From positions 1 through 43,614 of the forward strand of contig NZ_JAQLDQ010000017.1 of NCBI RefSeq assembly GCF_028209395.1: a DNA stretch of 43,614 nt, written 5' to 3'. Source of the DNA: Collinsella aerofaciens. Lineage in GTDB: Bacteria; Actinomycetota; Coriobacteriia; Coriobacteriales; Coriobacteriaceae. Below the pieces are notes generated by a model, which ran no database searches, was not told the DNA's origin, and saw nothing but the letters and a program-made list of their open reading frames with translations. The translations under genes were made by a program, and so were the position numbers. Below, piece by piece: positions 10,067-18,382 of the stretch (position 1 is the stretch's first letter; every line of letters starts with the position of its first letter).

Positions 10067-11665
10067 TTAGTTCTCCTCTGATCCAGAAACATCCGAATGG
10101 TGCTTGGCCATGAACTGCTGCTTGAAGTCGCCGATGACGCGCAAGAGCTCAGCCTTGGTGTCATCATCGATCTTCTTGGCGCGAACCTTGTCGAGCAGCG
10201 AGCCAAAGCCATTGTCCATGTACTCGATGAGCTCGGCACGGAAGGGCAGCACGTCGGCGATCTCCAGGTCATCCAGGAAGCCCTCGTTGCCAGCGAACAG
10301 CGTAACGATCTGCTCGCCAACCTCAAACGGCTTGTAACGCGGCTGCTTCAGGAGCTCGGTCATGCGAGCACCATGGGTCAGTTGCTTTTGCGTGGCCTCG
10401 TCGAGGTCGGAGCCGAACTGCGTGAAGCCGGCGAGCTCCTGGTACGAAGCAAGGTCCAGACGGAGGTTGCCGGCGACCTGCTTCATGGCCTTGGTCTGCG
10501 CATCGCCACCGACGCGGGACACGGAGATGCCCACGTCGACTGCCGGGCGCTGACCCTGGAAGAAGAGCTCGGACTGCAGGTAGATCTGACCATCGGTAAT
10601 GGAAATGACGTTGGTCGGAATGTAGGCCGAGACGTCGCCGTCCTGGGTCTCGATGATCGGCAGTGCCGTCATGGAGCCGTAACCGTTCTTCTTGGACATC
10701 TTGACGGCACGCTCGAGCAGACGAGAGTGCAGGTAGAAGATGTCGCCAGGATAGGCCTCGCGTCCGGGCGGACGATGCAGCGTCAGCGACATCTGACGGT
10801 AGGCCACAGCCTGCTTGGACAGGTCGTCGTAGATGACGAGCACGTGGCCGCCGGGGTTGGTCTCGCTGGCGGGCTTGCCGTCCTCGCCGTTGTACATGAA
10901 GAACTCGCCGATAGCGGCACCGGCCATAGGCGCGATGTACTGCATAGGGGCGGAATCGGCAGCTGTGGCCGAAACGATGATGGTGTAGTCGAGCGCACCG
11001 TGCTGAGCGAGGGTCTCGCGGATGTTGGCAACCGTGGAGGCCTTCTGGCCGATGGCGACATAGATGCAGACCATGCCCTTGCCGCGCTGGTTGAGGATAG
11101 CGTCGATGGCGATGGCGGTCTTACCGGTCTTACGGTCGCCGATAATGAGCTCACGCTGACCGCGGCCAATAGGCACCATGGAGTCGATAGCGAGCAGACC
11201 GGTCTGAACCGGCTCGCACACCGGGGTACGATCGATGACGCCGGGAGCCTTGAACTCGATGGGGCGACGGTGCGTGGCGACGATGTCGCCCAGGCCGTCG
11301 ATGGGCTGGCCGAGCGGATTGACGACGCGGCCGAGCATGGCACGGCTCACGGGGATATCCATAATGCGGCCAGTGGTGCGGCACTCGTCGCCTTCCTTGA
11401 TGGAGTCGACGGCACCGAACAGAACGGCGCCGACCTCGTCACGGTCAAGGTTCTGGGCAAGGCCGAAGACGGTCTCACCGGTATCGGAGCTCTTGAACTC
11501 CAGAAGCTCGCCTGCCATGGCGCTCTTGAGGCCGGAGACGCGCGCGATGCCGTCGCCTACCTCGTCGACCGTTGAAACCTCATGCGTATCGACCGTCGCG
11601 GAGAGGCTCGTGAGCTGCTCCTGCAGTTTCTTGGCGATATCCTGGGCATTGAGGGTTTCGGACAT
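10067..11665 (-). CDS. atpA: F-type ATP synthase alpha subunit
   Basis: This is the non-catalytic nucleotide-binding F1 subunit. It has a Walker [10 protein letters not shown], a downstream [17 protein letters not shown] segment and the [19 protein letters not shown] signature. It is 532 aa, slightly longer than the E. coli protein because of an extra C-terminal tail. The ATG overlaps the atpH stop as TAATG. Confidence 0.97.
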   Translation of the reverse strand: MSETLNAQDIAKKLQEQLTSLSATVDTHEVSTVDEVGDGIARVSGLKSAMAGELLEFKSSDTGETVFGLAQNLDRDEVGAVLFGAVDSIKEGDECRTTGRIMDIPVSRAMLGRVVNPLGQPIDGLGDIVATHRRPIEFKAPGVIDRTPVCEPVQTGLLAIDSMVPIGRGQRELIIGDRKTGKTAIAIDAILNQRGKGMVCIYVAIGQKASTVANIRETLAQHGALDYTIIVSATAADSAPMQYIAPMAGAAIGEFFMYNGEDGKPASETNPGGHVLVIYDDLSKQAVAYRQMSLTLHRPPGREAYPGDIFYLHSRLLERAVKMSKKNGYGSMTALPIIETQDGDVSAYIPTNVISITDGQIYLQSELFFQGQRPAVDVGISVSRVGGDAQTKAMKQVAGNLRLDLASYQELAGFTQFGSDLDEATQKQLTHGARMTELLKQPRYKPFEVGEQIVTLFAGNEGFLDDLEIADVLPFRAELIEYMDNGFGSLLDKVRAKKIDDDTKAELLRVIGDFKQQFMAKHHSDVSGSEEN

Positions 11666-12141
11666 TAGGCTTCACCTCCGTACGAATTAGCAGAGTTTGC
11701 GAGGGTCTCCTGCGCGATGCGCAGCTGCGTCTTGACGGAAATATCACGACGCTCGCCGCGGGCCTCGAGCACCAGGCCGCCCACGATAGACGGGTCGACC
11801 CGCTCGATAAGGAATACCTTGCGGCCGAAGTCCTGCTCGCATTTCTTAGTGATGGTTTGACGCAGCTCGTCGTCGAGCGGGATCGCCGTGGTGACGGTCA
11901 CGCCCACTACATCCTCGTCTTCCTCGGCAACATACTTAAAGGCAGCTGCCACCTTGGGAAGAAGGTCGAGCTGGTCGCGCTTGGACATGGTGTCGAGCAC
12001 GGCGATGATCTCGGGGCTGGCAGAAGCCAAGCGCTCGATCATCTCGAGGTCCTCGAACACATGGTTCTCGGCCTTAGCGGCTTCCAGAAGGGAGCGCGCG
12101 TAGGTCTCGAGCACCTTGTCCTGATAGCGGCTAGTCGGCAT
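11665..12141 (-). CDS. atpH: F-type ATP synthase delta subunit
   Basis: Delta links the peripheral stalk to the top of F1. The N-terminal helical bundle ([13 protein letters not shown]) and the C-terminal [35 protein letters not shown] region are typical. At 158 aa it is shorter than the usual 175-180 aa, mainly in the middle, but both ends are intact. It overlaps atpF by 11 nt at its 5' end and atpA by one base at its 3' end. Confidence 0.92.
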   Translation of the reverse strand: MPTSRYQDKVLETYARSLLEAAKAENHVFEDLEMIERLASASPEIIAVLDTMSKRDQLDLLPKVAAAFKYVAEEDEDVVGVTVTTAIPLDDELRQTITKKCEQDFGRKVFLIERVDPSIVGGLVLEARGERRDISVKTQLRIAQETLANSANSYGGEA

Positions 12142-12733
12142 TCAGGCTACCTGCTTCCTGGATGTAGCGCTCGATGAGCTTCTTCTGCTCGGCATCGTCC
12201 TCGAGTGCCTCGCCTACGATCTTGGTGGCGACGGCAACGGACAGGTCGGCGATGGAGCTCGCGGCACCGGCGTAAATGGACTTGCGCTCGTCCTCGACGG
12301 TCGTATGGGCCTTGGCGATGATCTCCTCGGCCTCCTTGTGAGCAGCCTCGATGATACGGGCGCGCTCGGACTCGGCGTCCTTACGGGCCTCGAGAACGAT
12401 GTCGGCAGCCTGACGACGGGCGTCGGTGACGATCGAGTCGGACTCAGCGCGCTTGGCGATAGCCTCCTGCTTGGTCTTCTCGGCCTCGTCGAGGCTCTCC
12501 TCGATCTTCTTGCCGCGCTCCTCCATGGTTTTCATGATGCCCGGCAGGGCGACCTTGGCCAGCACGATCCAGATAATCAGGAAGGCGATAAGCGCCGGGA
12601 TGAACTCCGCCATCTTAGGGATGAGGATGTCCGCACCGGCAGCGCCGTCCTCAGCGAACGCGGAAACCGGCATGAGCAGCGCGGCCGCGGACGCGGAGAG
12701 TGCGATCGCGCTCTTCTGGGATGAAAGATTCAT
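12131..12733 (-). CDS. atpF: F-type ATP synthase b subunit
   Basis: Subunit b forms the peripheral stalk. A membrane helix at about 43-63 (FIPALIAFLIIWIVLAKVALP) is followed by a long charged coiled coil. Unusually, a signal-peptide-like segment comes first: a basic and polar start, a hydrophobic ALSASAAALLMPVSA run and an AFAED site that resembles a leader-peptidase cleavage site. Either the N-terminus is cleaved so that the mature protein starts at about residue 28, or it is a second membrane segment. The total of 200 aa is about 40 more than the E. coli subunit. The gene lies 15 nt after atpE. Confidence 0.92.
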   Translation of the reverse strand: MNLSSQKSAIALSASAAALLMPVSAFAEDGAAGADILIPKMAEFIPALIAFLIIWIVLAKVALPGIMKTMEERGKKIEESLDEAEKTKQEAIAKRAESDSIVTDARRQAADIVLEARKDAESERARIIEAAHKEAEEIIAKAHTTVEDERKSIYAGAASSIADLSVAVATKIVGEALEDDAEQKKLIERYIQEAGSLNAD

Positions 12734-12748
12734 ACTTGACGCTCCGTG

Positions 12749-12943
12749 CTATTTAACGATCAGCGCGACAACGAAGCCGATCAGAGCCAGAGCCTCGCCG
12801 AAGGCGGAGCCCATGATGAAGACGGTGAACACGCGGCCCTGGACCTCAGGCTGACGGGCCATAGCACCCGTAGCACCCAGAGCAGACAGGCCGATAGCAA
12901 GACCAGCGCCGATAACACCGAGACCGTAACCGATAACTCCCAC
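12749..12943 (-). CDS. atpE: F-type ATP synthase c subunit
   Basis: This proteolipid forms the rotor ring in the membrane. It is a 64-aa hairpin with glycine-rich helix 1, a polar loop RQPE (about 30-33) and helix 2 with the ion-binding carboxylate Glu50 in GSAFGEALALIG. Helix 1 lacks the Gln, and Glu50 is followed by Ala rather than the Ser/Thr seen in Na+-binding rings, so H+ coupling is inferred. The start is a GTG at 12943 with an excellent AAGGAGG upstream. The 124-bp gap to atpB contains no recognisable gene. Confidence 0.95.
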   Translation of the reverse strand: MGVIGYGLGVIGAGLAIGLSALGATGAMARQPEVQGRVFTVFIMGSAFGEALALIGFVVALIVK

Positions 12944-13067
12944 GATTCCTCCTTTGTCGTGCGTGTCTTATTTCACGCAGGATAACCTTTTTTATAACTG
13001 CCGGGCTCCATGGGTACGGGCACCGGCGGTTTAACGAATTGCTTACCTTTAAGGCGCGAGCGGAAGG

Positions 13068-13871
13068 CTACTCCTCCTCCGCGACCTCCTCTGCCTCGGA
13101 GACATACACGGCGGTAAGGACCGTGAAGACGTAAGCCTGGATGGCGCCGACCACAAGCTCGATCGCATAGATCAGGATGAGGATGGCAAGCCAGGCTAGC
13201 GAAGGCAGGGCGCCAACGGCGTGGGCCGCGGAAACCTGCTGAAGCAGCGGCTGCATGAACATGCTCGCCATGATGGCGAACGAGCCCATGACCACGTGTC
13301 CTGCGAACATGTTGCAGAACAGACGGACGGCAAGCGTGATGAGACGCAGGAAGGTCGAGAAAAGCTCGACGACCCACACAAGCACGTTCATCGGGAAGCT
13401 TACGCCCTGCGGGGCGAGGCTCTTGATGTAGCCGATCACGCCGTGAGCCTTGCATCCGTAGTAGATGAAGTACACGAAGGCGAAGATGGCGAGCGCGGCG
13501 GTGGAGCCGATTGCGCCGGTGCCGGGCTTCATTCCCGGAATCAGGCCGATCATGTTATTGATCAGGATGAACAGGAAAAGCGAGCACAGGAACGGGAAGT
13601 GCTTCTTCCAGTTCTCACCCACGACGCCCTTGCCGATATCGTTCTCGACGTACTCGATGATGTACTCGAAACCGTTGACGAAGAAGCCCTTGGGGACCAG
13701 GGTCTGCTTCTTCTTGAACACGGCCAGGACGATCAGGAGCACGATCGTGGAGACGATCAGCCAAAACGAGTACTGCGTGATGCCGCAGCTCAGATCGCCC
13801 ACGACAGGGGTGGAGCTGAACTCGCTGACCAGATGATTAATCTCATCAGGCAGCTTTTCAAAAATTTCCAC
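13068..13871 (-). CDS. atpB: F-type ATP synthase a subunit
   Basis: Subunit a forms the two proton half-channels against the c-ring. It is a multi-pass protein of 267 aa. The essential arginine lies in the helix with LRLITLAVRLFCNMFAGH, and the last helix carries AIELVVGAIQAYVFTVL with the conserved Glu and Gln. It follows the small membrane-protein gene by 3 nt. No lesion is seen. Confidence 0.96.
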   Translation of the reverse strand: MEIFEKLPDEINHLVSEFSSTPVVGDLSCGITQYSFWLIVSTIVLLIVLAVFKKKQTLVPKGFFVNGFEYIIEYVENDIGKGVVGENWKKHFPFLCSLFLFILINNMIGLIPGMKPGTGAIGSTAALAIFAFVYFIYYGCKAHGVIGYIKSLAPQGVSFPMNVLVWVVELFSTFLRLITLAVRLFCNMFAGHVVMGSFAIMASMFMQPLLQQVSAAHAVGALPSLAWLAILILIYAIELVVGAIQAYVFTVLTAVYVSEAEEVAEEE

Positions 13872-13874
13872 GAC

Positions 13875-14186
13875 TTACCTTTCGACCTCATGAGGATCTC
13901 GCAGCGCCTTGACGACACGAACCGTGCAGGCAGCCATAAAGGCCACGAAGCCGATCGCCTCGCCCAGGAGGAACATGCGAAATGCCTCTCCGAACAACAC
14001 AAACACAACCAAGGTAAAGACGAGCAGGGCGATTGCCGAGACCGCCAGACTCACCATACCCTTGAGCATGTCCGCATTCTGTTTATCGTCAAGAACCGGC
14101 TTGAGCGTAAAGACAAAGGGAAGGAAGGCAATTGCGCCCGCGATGGCGCCTGCAACGATAGCGAGCAGATCGGCTATCTGAAACAC
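13875..14186 (-). CDS. small membrane protein at the head of the atp operon (AtpI-like position)
   Basis: This protein of about 103 aa has three predicted membrane helices (about 3-29, 44-66 and 70-94) and a basic tail ending DPHEVER. Position, size and topology match the AtpI/AtpZ class that precedes atpB in many operons and helps c-ring assembly or Mg2+ supply, but I see no diagnostic motif, so the role is inferred from context. The GTG at 14186 is chosen because GAGG lies about 7 nt upstream. The longer frame with a TTG at 14261 would start before the predicted transcription start. It is 3 nt from atpB. Confidence 0.7.
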   Translation of the reverse strand: MFQIADLLAIVAGAIAGAIAFLPFVFTLKPVLDDKQNADMLKGMVSLAVSAIALLVFTLVVFVLFGEAFRMFLLGEAIGFVAFMAACTVRVVKALRDPHEVER

Positions 14187-14247
14187 TGGCGTCCTCACTT
14201 TCCTTTTTAACGCTTCACAGAACAGTTCCCGCCAAACATTGGTGACT

Positions 14248-14275
14248 ATTGTACGAGCCAATCGCTAAAGTACAA
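14248..14275 (-). promoter_or_regulatory. promoter of the ATP synthase operon
   Basis: On the minus strand TTGTAC (14275-14270), a 16-bp spacer and TACAAT (14253-14248) form a near-consensus vegetative promoter, giving a leader of about 55 nt before the GTG at 14186. Confidence 0.7.
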
Positions 14276-14390
14276 CCGAAAAAGCATCGGTTAATACGCA
14301 CCTGTTCGTTTTCTTAAGACCTTCTTTATGCCGCAGGTACGGTAATACGTTTTTCTCGAACCCTGCAGGGCAAAACGTCCGTTAACAGAA

Positions 14391-14425
14391 GTGCGCGCGG
14401 TCGCCTTTTGTTCGTCCGCGCGCAC
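14391..14425. terminator. GC-rich hairpin downstream of upp
   Basis: GTGCGCGCGG at 14391-14400 pairs perfectly with CCGCGCGCAC at 14416-14425. It lies about 40 nt past the upp stop. The T-run is weak on both strands, so intrinsic termination is plausible but not certain. Confidence 0.5.
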
Positions 14426-14466
14426 CGTTTCTTCGTATTTGCAGCCGCGGCCGTTTAGCCCAGCGA

Positions 14467-15114
14467 CTAGAGCGTGCCGTAGATGCGGTCGCCGGCGTCG
14501 CCGAGGCCGGGAACGATGTAGGCAGCCTCGTTGAGATGGTCGTCGATGGCGCAGGTATAGATATGTACATCGGGATCCTTCTCGGTCAGCGACTTGAGGC
14601 CCTCGGGGGCCGCGACGATGCACAGCATGCGGATGTCCTTGACACCGCGCCCGCGCAGGTAGCTGATGGCCATCTCGGCCGAACCGCCCGTGGCGAGCAT
14701 GGGGTCGACAACCAGGCAGATGCGCTGGTCGATATCCTTGGGCATCTTGCAGTAATACTCGTGCGGCTCGTGGGTGACCTCGTCGCGCTCCATGCCGATG
14801 TGACCCACGCGAGCGGAGGGCACCAGGTCGAGGATGCCGTCGACCATGCCAAGGCCCGCACGCAGGATGGGCACGATGGCGAGTTTCTTGCCGGCAAGCT
14901 GTTTGAACGTGGCGGTAGTGATGGGGGTCTCGACCTCGACGTCTTCCATAGGCAGGTCGCGCATGGCCTCGTAGCCGTCAAAAAGCGCGAGTTCGCGCAC
15001 GAGCTGGCGGAACTGGTTGGTGCCGGTGTTTTTGTCGCGCAGGATCGACAGCTTGTGCTGGACGAGCGGGTGATCGACAAGCGTCACACGGGACGCATCG
15101 TAGGTGACGGTCAT
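14467..15114 (-). CDS. upp: uracil phosphoribosyltransferase
   Basis: This cytoplasmic pyrimidine-salvage enzyme makes UMP from uracil and PRPP. The 215-aa protein has the N-terminal [18 protein letters not shown] that opens this family, the GLGMVDG segment, the PRPP loop [12 protein letters not shown] and a C-terminal [16 protein letters not shown] that binds uracil. The ATG at 15114 is chosen (AGGGG upstream, family N-terminus), not the longer upstream frame. It is probably monocistronic between glpK and the atp operon. Confidence 0.96.
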   Translation of the reverse strand: MTVTYDASRVTLVDHPLVQHKLSILRDKNTGTNQFRQLVRELALFDGYEAMRDLPMEDVEVETPITTATFKQLAGKKLAIVPILRAGLGMVDGILDLVPSARVGHIGMERDEVTHEPHEYYCKMPKDIDQRICLVVDPMLATGGSAEMAISYLRGRGVKDIRMLCIVAAPEGLKSLTEKDPDVHIYTCAIDDHLNEAAYIVPGLGDAGDRIYGTL

Positions 15115-15237
15115 GGATTGATTGCCCCTTTCGTTGCGGCCGCAAAACGGCCTTGCTGACAAGGCGCGCAGCAATGTTGCCGCCGCACGCCATGCATTAG
15201 TTTAGCGGTTTGTTGTATCGAGCAGCCCATCGCAGCC

Positions 15238-16779
15238 CTACTGTGAGGTGCTGAGCGAGCGCCTGACTGCATCACGCCAGCCCGCAAGGTTTTGCTCGCG
15301 GCGCTCGGCGGACATGTGGGGAAGGAAGGTCCTAACGATCTGGGCATTTTGCTCCAGCTCTTCCAGGTCTTCCCAATAGCCGACGGCAAGACCCGCCAAG
15401 TACGCGGCACCGATTGCCGTGGTCTCCACCGTCTCGCATTGCAGCACGGGGATATCCAGCAGGTCGGCCTGGAATTGCATGATGAACTCGTTGCGCGAGG
15501 CACCGCCATCGACAGACAGGCGCTCAATCGAAAGCCCCACGTCCTGCTCCATGGCGCGCAGCACGTCGTAGCTCTGATATGCCATGGATTCGCAGGCGGC
15601 ACGTACGATGGTCGCACGGCTCGAGGCGCCGGTCAGACCGCACACGATACCGCGAGCATGCGGGTCCCACCAGGGAGCACCCAAACCCGCAAAGGCGGGA
15701 ACGAAGTAGCAGCCCTCGTTGTCGCTAATCGAAGCAGCGAGTTGTGCCGACTCGCTCACGCTCGAGATGATGCCCATGTTGTTGCGAAGCCAGTTCATCG
15801 TTGAGCCGGCGGCAAAAATAGAGCCCTCGAGCGCATAGCTGACTTTGCCGTCCGCAGCGATACCGATGGTGGAGACCAGGCCATTCTTGGATTCGACGAT
15901 CTCGTCGCCGGTGTTCATGAGCATAAAGCAACCCGTGCCATAGGTGTTTTTGGTCTGGCCGGGACGGAAACAGCAGTGGCCGAACAGCGACGCCTGTTGG
16001 TCACCCGCCACGCCCATGATGGGCGGCATGTTGGTCATGATGTCGCTCGCGACGCGGCCGTAGTCGCCCGAGCTCCAGCGAACCTCGGGCATCATGGAAC
16101 GTGGAACGTCAAAGAGTGCCAGCAGGTCGTCGTCCCAATCGAGCGTATGGATATTAAAGAGTGCCGTGCGGCTGGCATTGGTGTAGTCGGTGGCAAAGAC
16201 CTGGCCGCCGGTGAGGTTGTAGATGAGCCAGGTGTCGATGGTGCCAAACATGAGGTCGCCCGCCGCCGCGCTTTCGCGTGCGCCGTCGACGTTGTCGAGA
16301 ATCCACTGCACCTTGGAGGCCGAGAAATACGGGTCGAGCGTGAGTCCCGTGCGGGAGCGCACCAGCCCTTCTGCGCCCTGCTCGACAAGCTCGTCGATCA
16401 AAGGTGCGGTACGGCGGCACTGCCATACGATAGCGTTATAGATCGGCTGACCGCTCACGCGATCCCAGACCACCGTGGTCTCGCGCTGGTTGGAGATGCC
16501 GATGGCAGCAATGCGGTCGGAGTGGATACCGCTCTTAAACTGGACTTCCATCATGACGGCGATCTGGCTAGCAAGGACCGCCATGGGGTCTTGCTCCACC
16601 CAGCCGGGACGCGGGAAGCTGGTTTTGACGCTGCGACGTGCCTGCGCGACGATGCATCCGTACTCGTCGACGATGGTCGCAAGTACCGAGGTGGTGCCGC
16701 AGTCGAGCGCCATGATGTAGGAACCGCCAAAGTCAAACGAGGCATCTTCCATGCCCAGGCTGCCCAGATTCAACGACAT
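15238..16779 (-). CDS. glpK: glycerol kinase
   Basis: GlpK phosphorylates glycerol to sn-glycerol 3-phosphate. This FGGY-type kinase of 513 aa has the N-terminal MALDCGTTS phosphate loop, SNQRETTVVWD and WQCRRT (glycerol site), MGVAGDQQASLFG, and the C-terminal SVDGGASRNEFIMQFQADLL adenosine region. The segment before MGVAGDQQ lacks the His that is phosphorylated by HPr in Enterococcus-type glycerol kinases, so that control is unlikely. The ATG at 16779 has AAAGG about 9 nt upstream and lies 13 nt after tsaC, so the two are probably co-transcribed. No glycerol facilitator or glycerol-3-phosphate dehydrogenase is nearby. Confidence 0.95.
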   Translation of the reverse strand: MSLNLGSLGMEDASFDFGGSYIMALDCGTTSVLATIVDEYGCIVAQARRSVKTSFPRPGWVEQDPMAVLASQIAVMMEVQFKSGIHSDRIAAIGISNQRETTVVWDRVSGQPIYNAIVWQCRRTAPLIDELVEQGAEGLVRSRTGLTLDPYFSASKVQWILDNVDGARESAAAGDLMFGTIDTWLIYNLTGGQVFATDYTNASRTALFNIHTLDWDDDLLALFDVPRSMMPEVRWSSGDYGRVASDIMTNMPPIMGVAGDQQASLFGHCCFRPGQTKNTYGTGCFMLMNTGDEIVESKNGLVSTIGIAADGKVSYALEGSIFAAGSTMNWLRNNMGIISSVSESAQLAASISDNEGCYFVPAFAGLGAPWWDPHARGIVCGLTGASSRATIVRAACESMAYQSYDVLRAMEQDVGLSIERLSVDGGASRNEFIMQFQADLLDIPVLQCETVETTAIGAAYLAGLAVGYWEDLEELEQNAQIVRTFLPHMSAERREQNLAGWRDAVRRSLSTSQ

Positions 16780-16792
16780 CGCTTAAACCTTT

Positions 16793-17536
16793 CTATTGCA
16801 TCGGGTCGGACAGGACCCATTCGATCTCTGATGCGGGAAGTGCGCCTTGGCGCAGGATCTGGAGCTCGCCGTGCTGAAACGACACGATGGTCGAGGCGTC
16901 GCGACACGGGGTCTCACCGGCGTCGACGGCAACATCGACCCCCTCCAGGATGCGACCCTCCACCGTGATAAAACTTGCCGGCGCGGGCGCGCCATGCGTG
17001 TTGGCGCTGGTGCAGGCAAGGGGGCTGCCACAGGCGCGGATGAGCGCCTGCACCACGGGCGAGGCCGAAGCGCGAAGTGCCACCGTGTCGTCGGCGGCGC
17101 GCATGAAGGTCGGCACGCAGGGGGCTGCCTTGACCACGATAGTCAGGGCTCCCGGCCAGCATCGTCGCGCGAGTATGCGGGCATCTTCCGGGATATCCAC
17201 GCCATAGCGGTCGAGTGCTTCGACGCCATCGACCAGCCAAGCGACGGTTTGCGTGAGGTCACGTTGCTTGAGAGTGAAGATACGGCGATAGCCGGTGCCG
17301 AGCGCAGGAACTGCGGCGCCATTGACGGCAGCCTGCGGATCGCGCGGCCACGATGGGAATTCGCTTGTATCTTGGGGCACGGCGTCCGAGAAGGCGTTGA
17401 CTGCCACGGCGACACCGTAGACGGTCTCGGTCGGGATCAAAGCCAGGCCGCCGCGGCCGAGCACCTCGGCCGCGCGCTCGACGGCAAGCCGATGCGGCTC
17501 GCGCGTTCCCTCGTATACCCGATAGACCGTCTGCAT
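16793..17536 (-). CDS. tsaC: L-threonylcarbamoyladenylate synthase (TsaC/Sua5 family)
   Basis: TsaC makes threonylcarbamoyl-AMP from threonine, bicarbonate and ATP for the t6A37 modification of ANN-decoding tRNAs. The YrdC fold shows PTETVYG (35-41), the KQR motif (90-92), WPGALTIVVK and the CTSANTHGAPAP nucleotide-site segment. It is 247 aa. About 30 extra Pro/Ala-rich residues lie between PTETVYG and KQR compared with E. coli TsaC, and the residues after KQR lack the usual proline. It may be functional with an enlarged loop. It precedes glpK by 13 nt. Confidence 0.88.
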   Translation of the reverse strand: MQTVYRVYEGTREPHRLAVERAAEVLGRGGLALIPTETVYGVAVAVNAFSDAVPQDTSEFPSWPRDPQAAVNGAAVPALGTGYRRIFTLKQRDLTQTVAWLVDGVEALDRYGVDIPEDARILARRCWPGALTIVVKAAPCVPTFMRAADDTVALRASASPVVQALIRACGSPLACTSANTHGAPAPASFITVEGRILEGVDVAVDAGETPCRDASTIVSFQHGELQILRQGALPASEIEWVLSDPMQ

Positions 17537-17670
17537 GTGTATGCCAGCCCCTTACGCTCTGGTGCAAGTTTGTTTACTGTGGGGCATTCTCGCACGAAAC
17601 GTTCAACCTATTTGCCCAGAGCGCATGTTGGTTTGGTGAGCGGCTCTAGTAGTCGGTGAAAGTGAGGGGG

Positions 17671-18117
17671 TTACTGGACTGCGACGAACTTCTTTGGCCT
17701 GCCGGCGTGGCGTTCTTGGGCGGCGTAGCGCTCGATGCTGTCTATCGTTATCATCCGACGGCCGTCGACGAGTTCAACATCGAGCTTTCCGGCTTTGACC
17801 AGCGCGGTAATCCGCGGAGCGGAGACTTTGAGGTCCAGCGCTGCGTCTTTAAATGTTCGGCACGCCGCTTCCCGAGCGTCCTCGTGGTCGATTTCGACTG
17901 AAAGGGCCACGACCTCGGCCGAGCGTTCGTACCCCGCCGGAGTCAAACCGTTGTTGAGGTCGTCGGCCAAAAACGCCATCAGTGCCTCGGTAGCATGGGC
18001 AATCGCTTCTTCGCGCGTATCGCCATCGGCAAAGGCGCCGGGAATCTGCGGGAAGCTAGCGCAGTAACCGTCGTCTTCTTTTATGAGAACGCAGTCATAG
18101 GTAAATCGCTGCCTCAT
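17671..18117 (-). CDS. hicB: HicB-family antitoxin
   Basis: HicB neutralises HicA and usually represses the operon. The N-terminal partial RNase H-like HicB domain (FTYDCVLIKEDDGYCASFPQIPG, then GDTREEAIAHATEAL) is followed by a C-terminal DNA-binding segment (SAPRITALVKAGKLDVELVDGRRMI) and a basic GRPKKF tail. The ATG at 18117 has GGAGG upstream, giving 148 aa. It starts 11 nt after the hicA stop, in the usual toxin-first order. Confidence 0.88.
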   Translation of the reverse strand: MRQRFTYDCVLIKEDDGYCASFPQIPGAFADGDTREEAIAHATEALMAFLADDLNNGLTPAGYERSAEVVALSVEIDHEDAREAACRTFKDAALDLKVSAPRITALVKAGKLDVELVDGRRMITIDSIERYAAQERHAGRPKKFVAVQ

Positions 18118-18128
18118 TTTGCCTCCAA

Positions 18129-18314
18129 CTACCATCCAGCTTGGCGACGAATACTTGCCCACGTGCCCTTCTTTGGTCGATCACCACCAGAGCCGTTCAC
18201 GGTGACAACACGGTCACCAGAAACATACTTAGCATGACTACCGACTTGCGCGACCTTCACGAATCCATCGTGCTTGAGTAGGGCAATGATTTCCCGAAAG
18301 GTAGGAGGTTGCAT
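18129..18314 (-). CDS. hicA: HicA-family mRNA interferase toxin
   Basis: HicA is a small dsRBD-fold ribonuclease that cleaves mRNA. At 61 aa it is full length: an N-terminal helix (FREIIALLKHDGF), the catalytic His27 in QVGSHAKY, VTVNGSGGDRPKKGT and the C-terminal WASIRRQAGW. GAGG lies about 8 nt before the ATG. A palindrome overlapping the promoter lies just upstream and is the likely HicB target. Confidence 0.9.
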   Translation of the reverse strand: MQPPTFREIIALLKHDGFVKVAQVGSHAKYVSGDRVVTVNGSGGDRPKKGTWASIRRQAGW

Positions 18315-18338
18315 GGGCCGACCTCTTTCAGCCGTCCT

Positions 18339-18360
18339 AATTATAAACTAATTTATAATT
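18339..18360. promoter_or_regulatory. palindrome in the hicAB promoter
   Basis: AATTATAAA and TTTATAATT form perfect 9-bp arms around CTAA. The palindrome contains the -10 box and most of the spacer, and it is strikingly AT-rich for this genome. Confidence 0.65.
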
Positions 18361-18368
18361 TTTGCTAA
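18340..18368 (-). promoter_or_regulatory. hicAB promoter
   Basis: On the minus strand TTAGCA (18368-18363), a 17-bp spacer and TATAAT (18345-18340). The -10 is consensus, and the leader to hicA is short. Confidence 0.65.
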
Positions 18369-18382
18369 CCAGTTAATAAATA

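Noticed and set aside
10097..11575. 492-codon plus-strand frame opposite atpA
   Set aside because: An antisense shadow of a well-supported gene, with no motif of its own.
12944..13067. Tiny frame in the atpB-atpE gap ending in a Lys/Pro-rich stretch
   Set aside because: Without a credible start or ribosome-binding site the frame cannot be supported.
14262..14466. Riboswitch or structured leader before the ATP synthase operon
   Set aside because: The predicted promoter lies at 14248-14275, so most of this stretch is upstream of the transcript. Only the upp 3' hairpin is evident.
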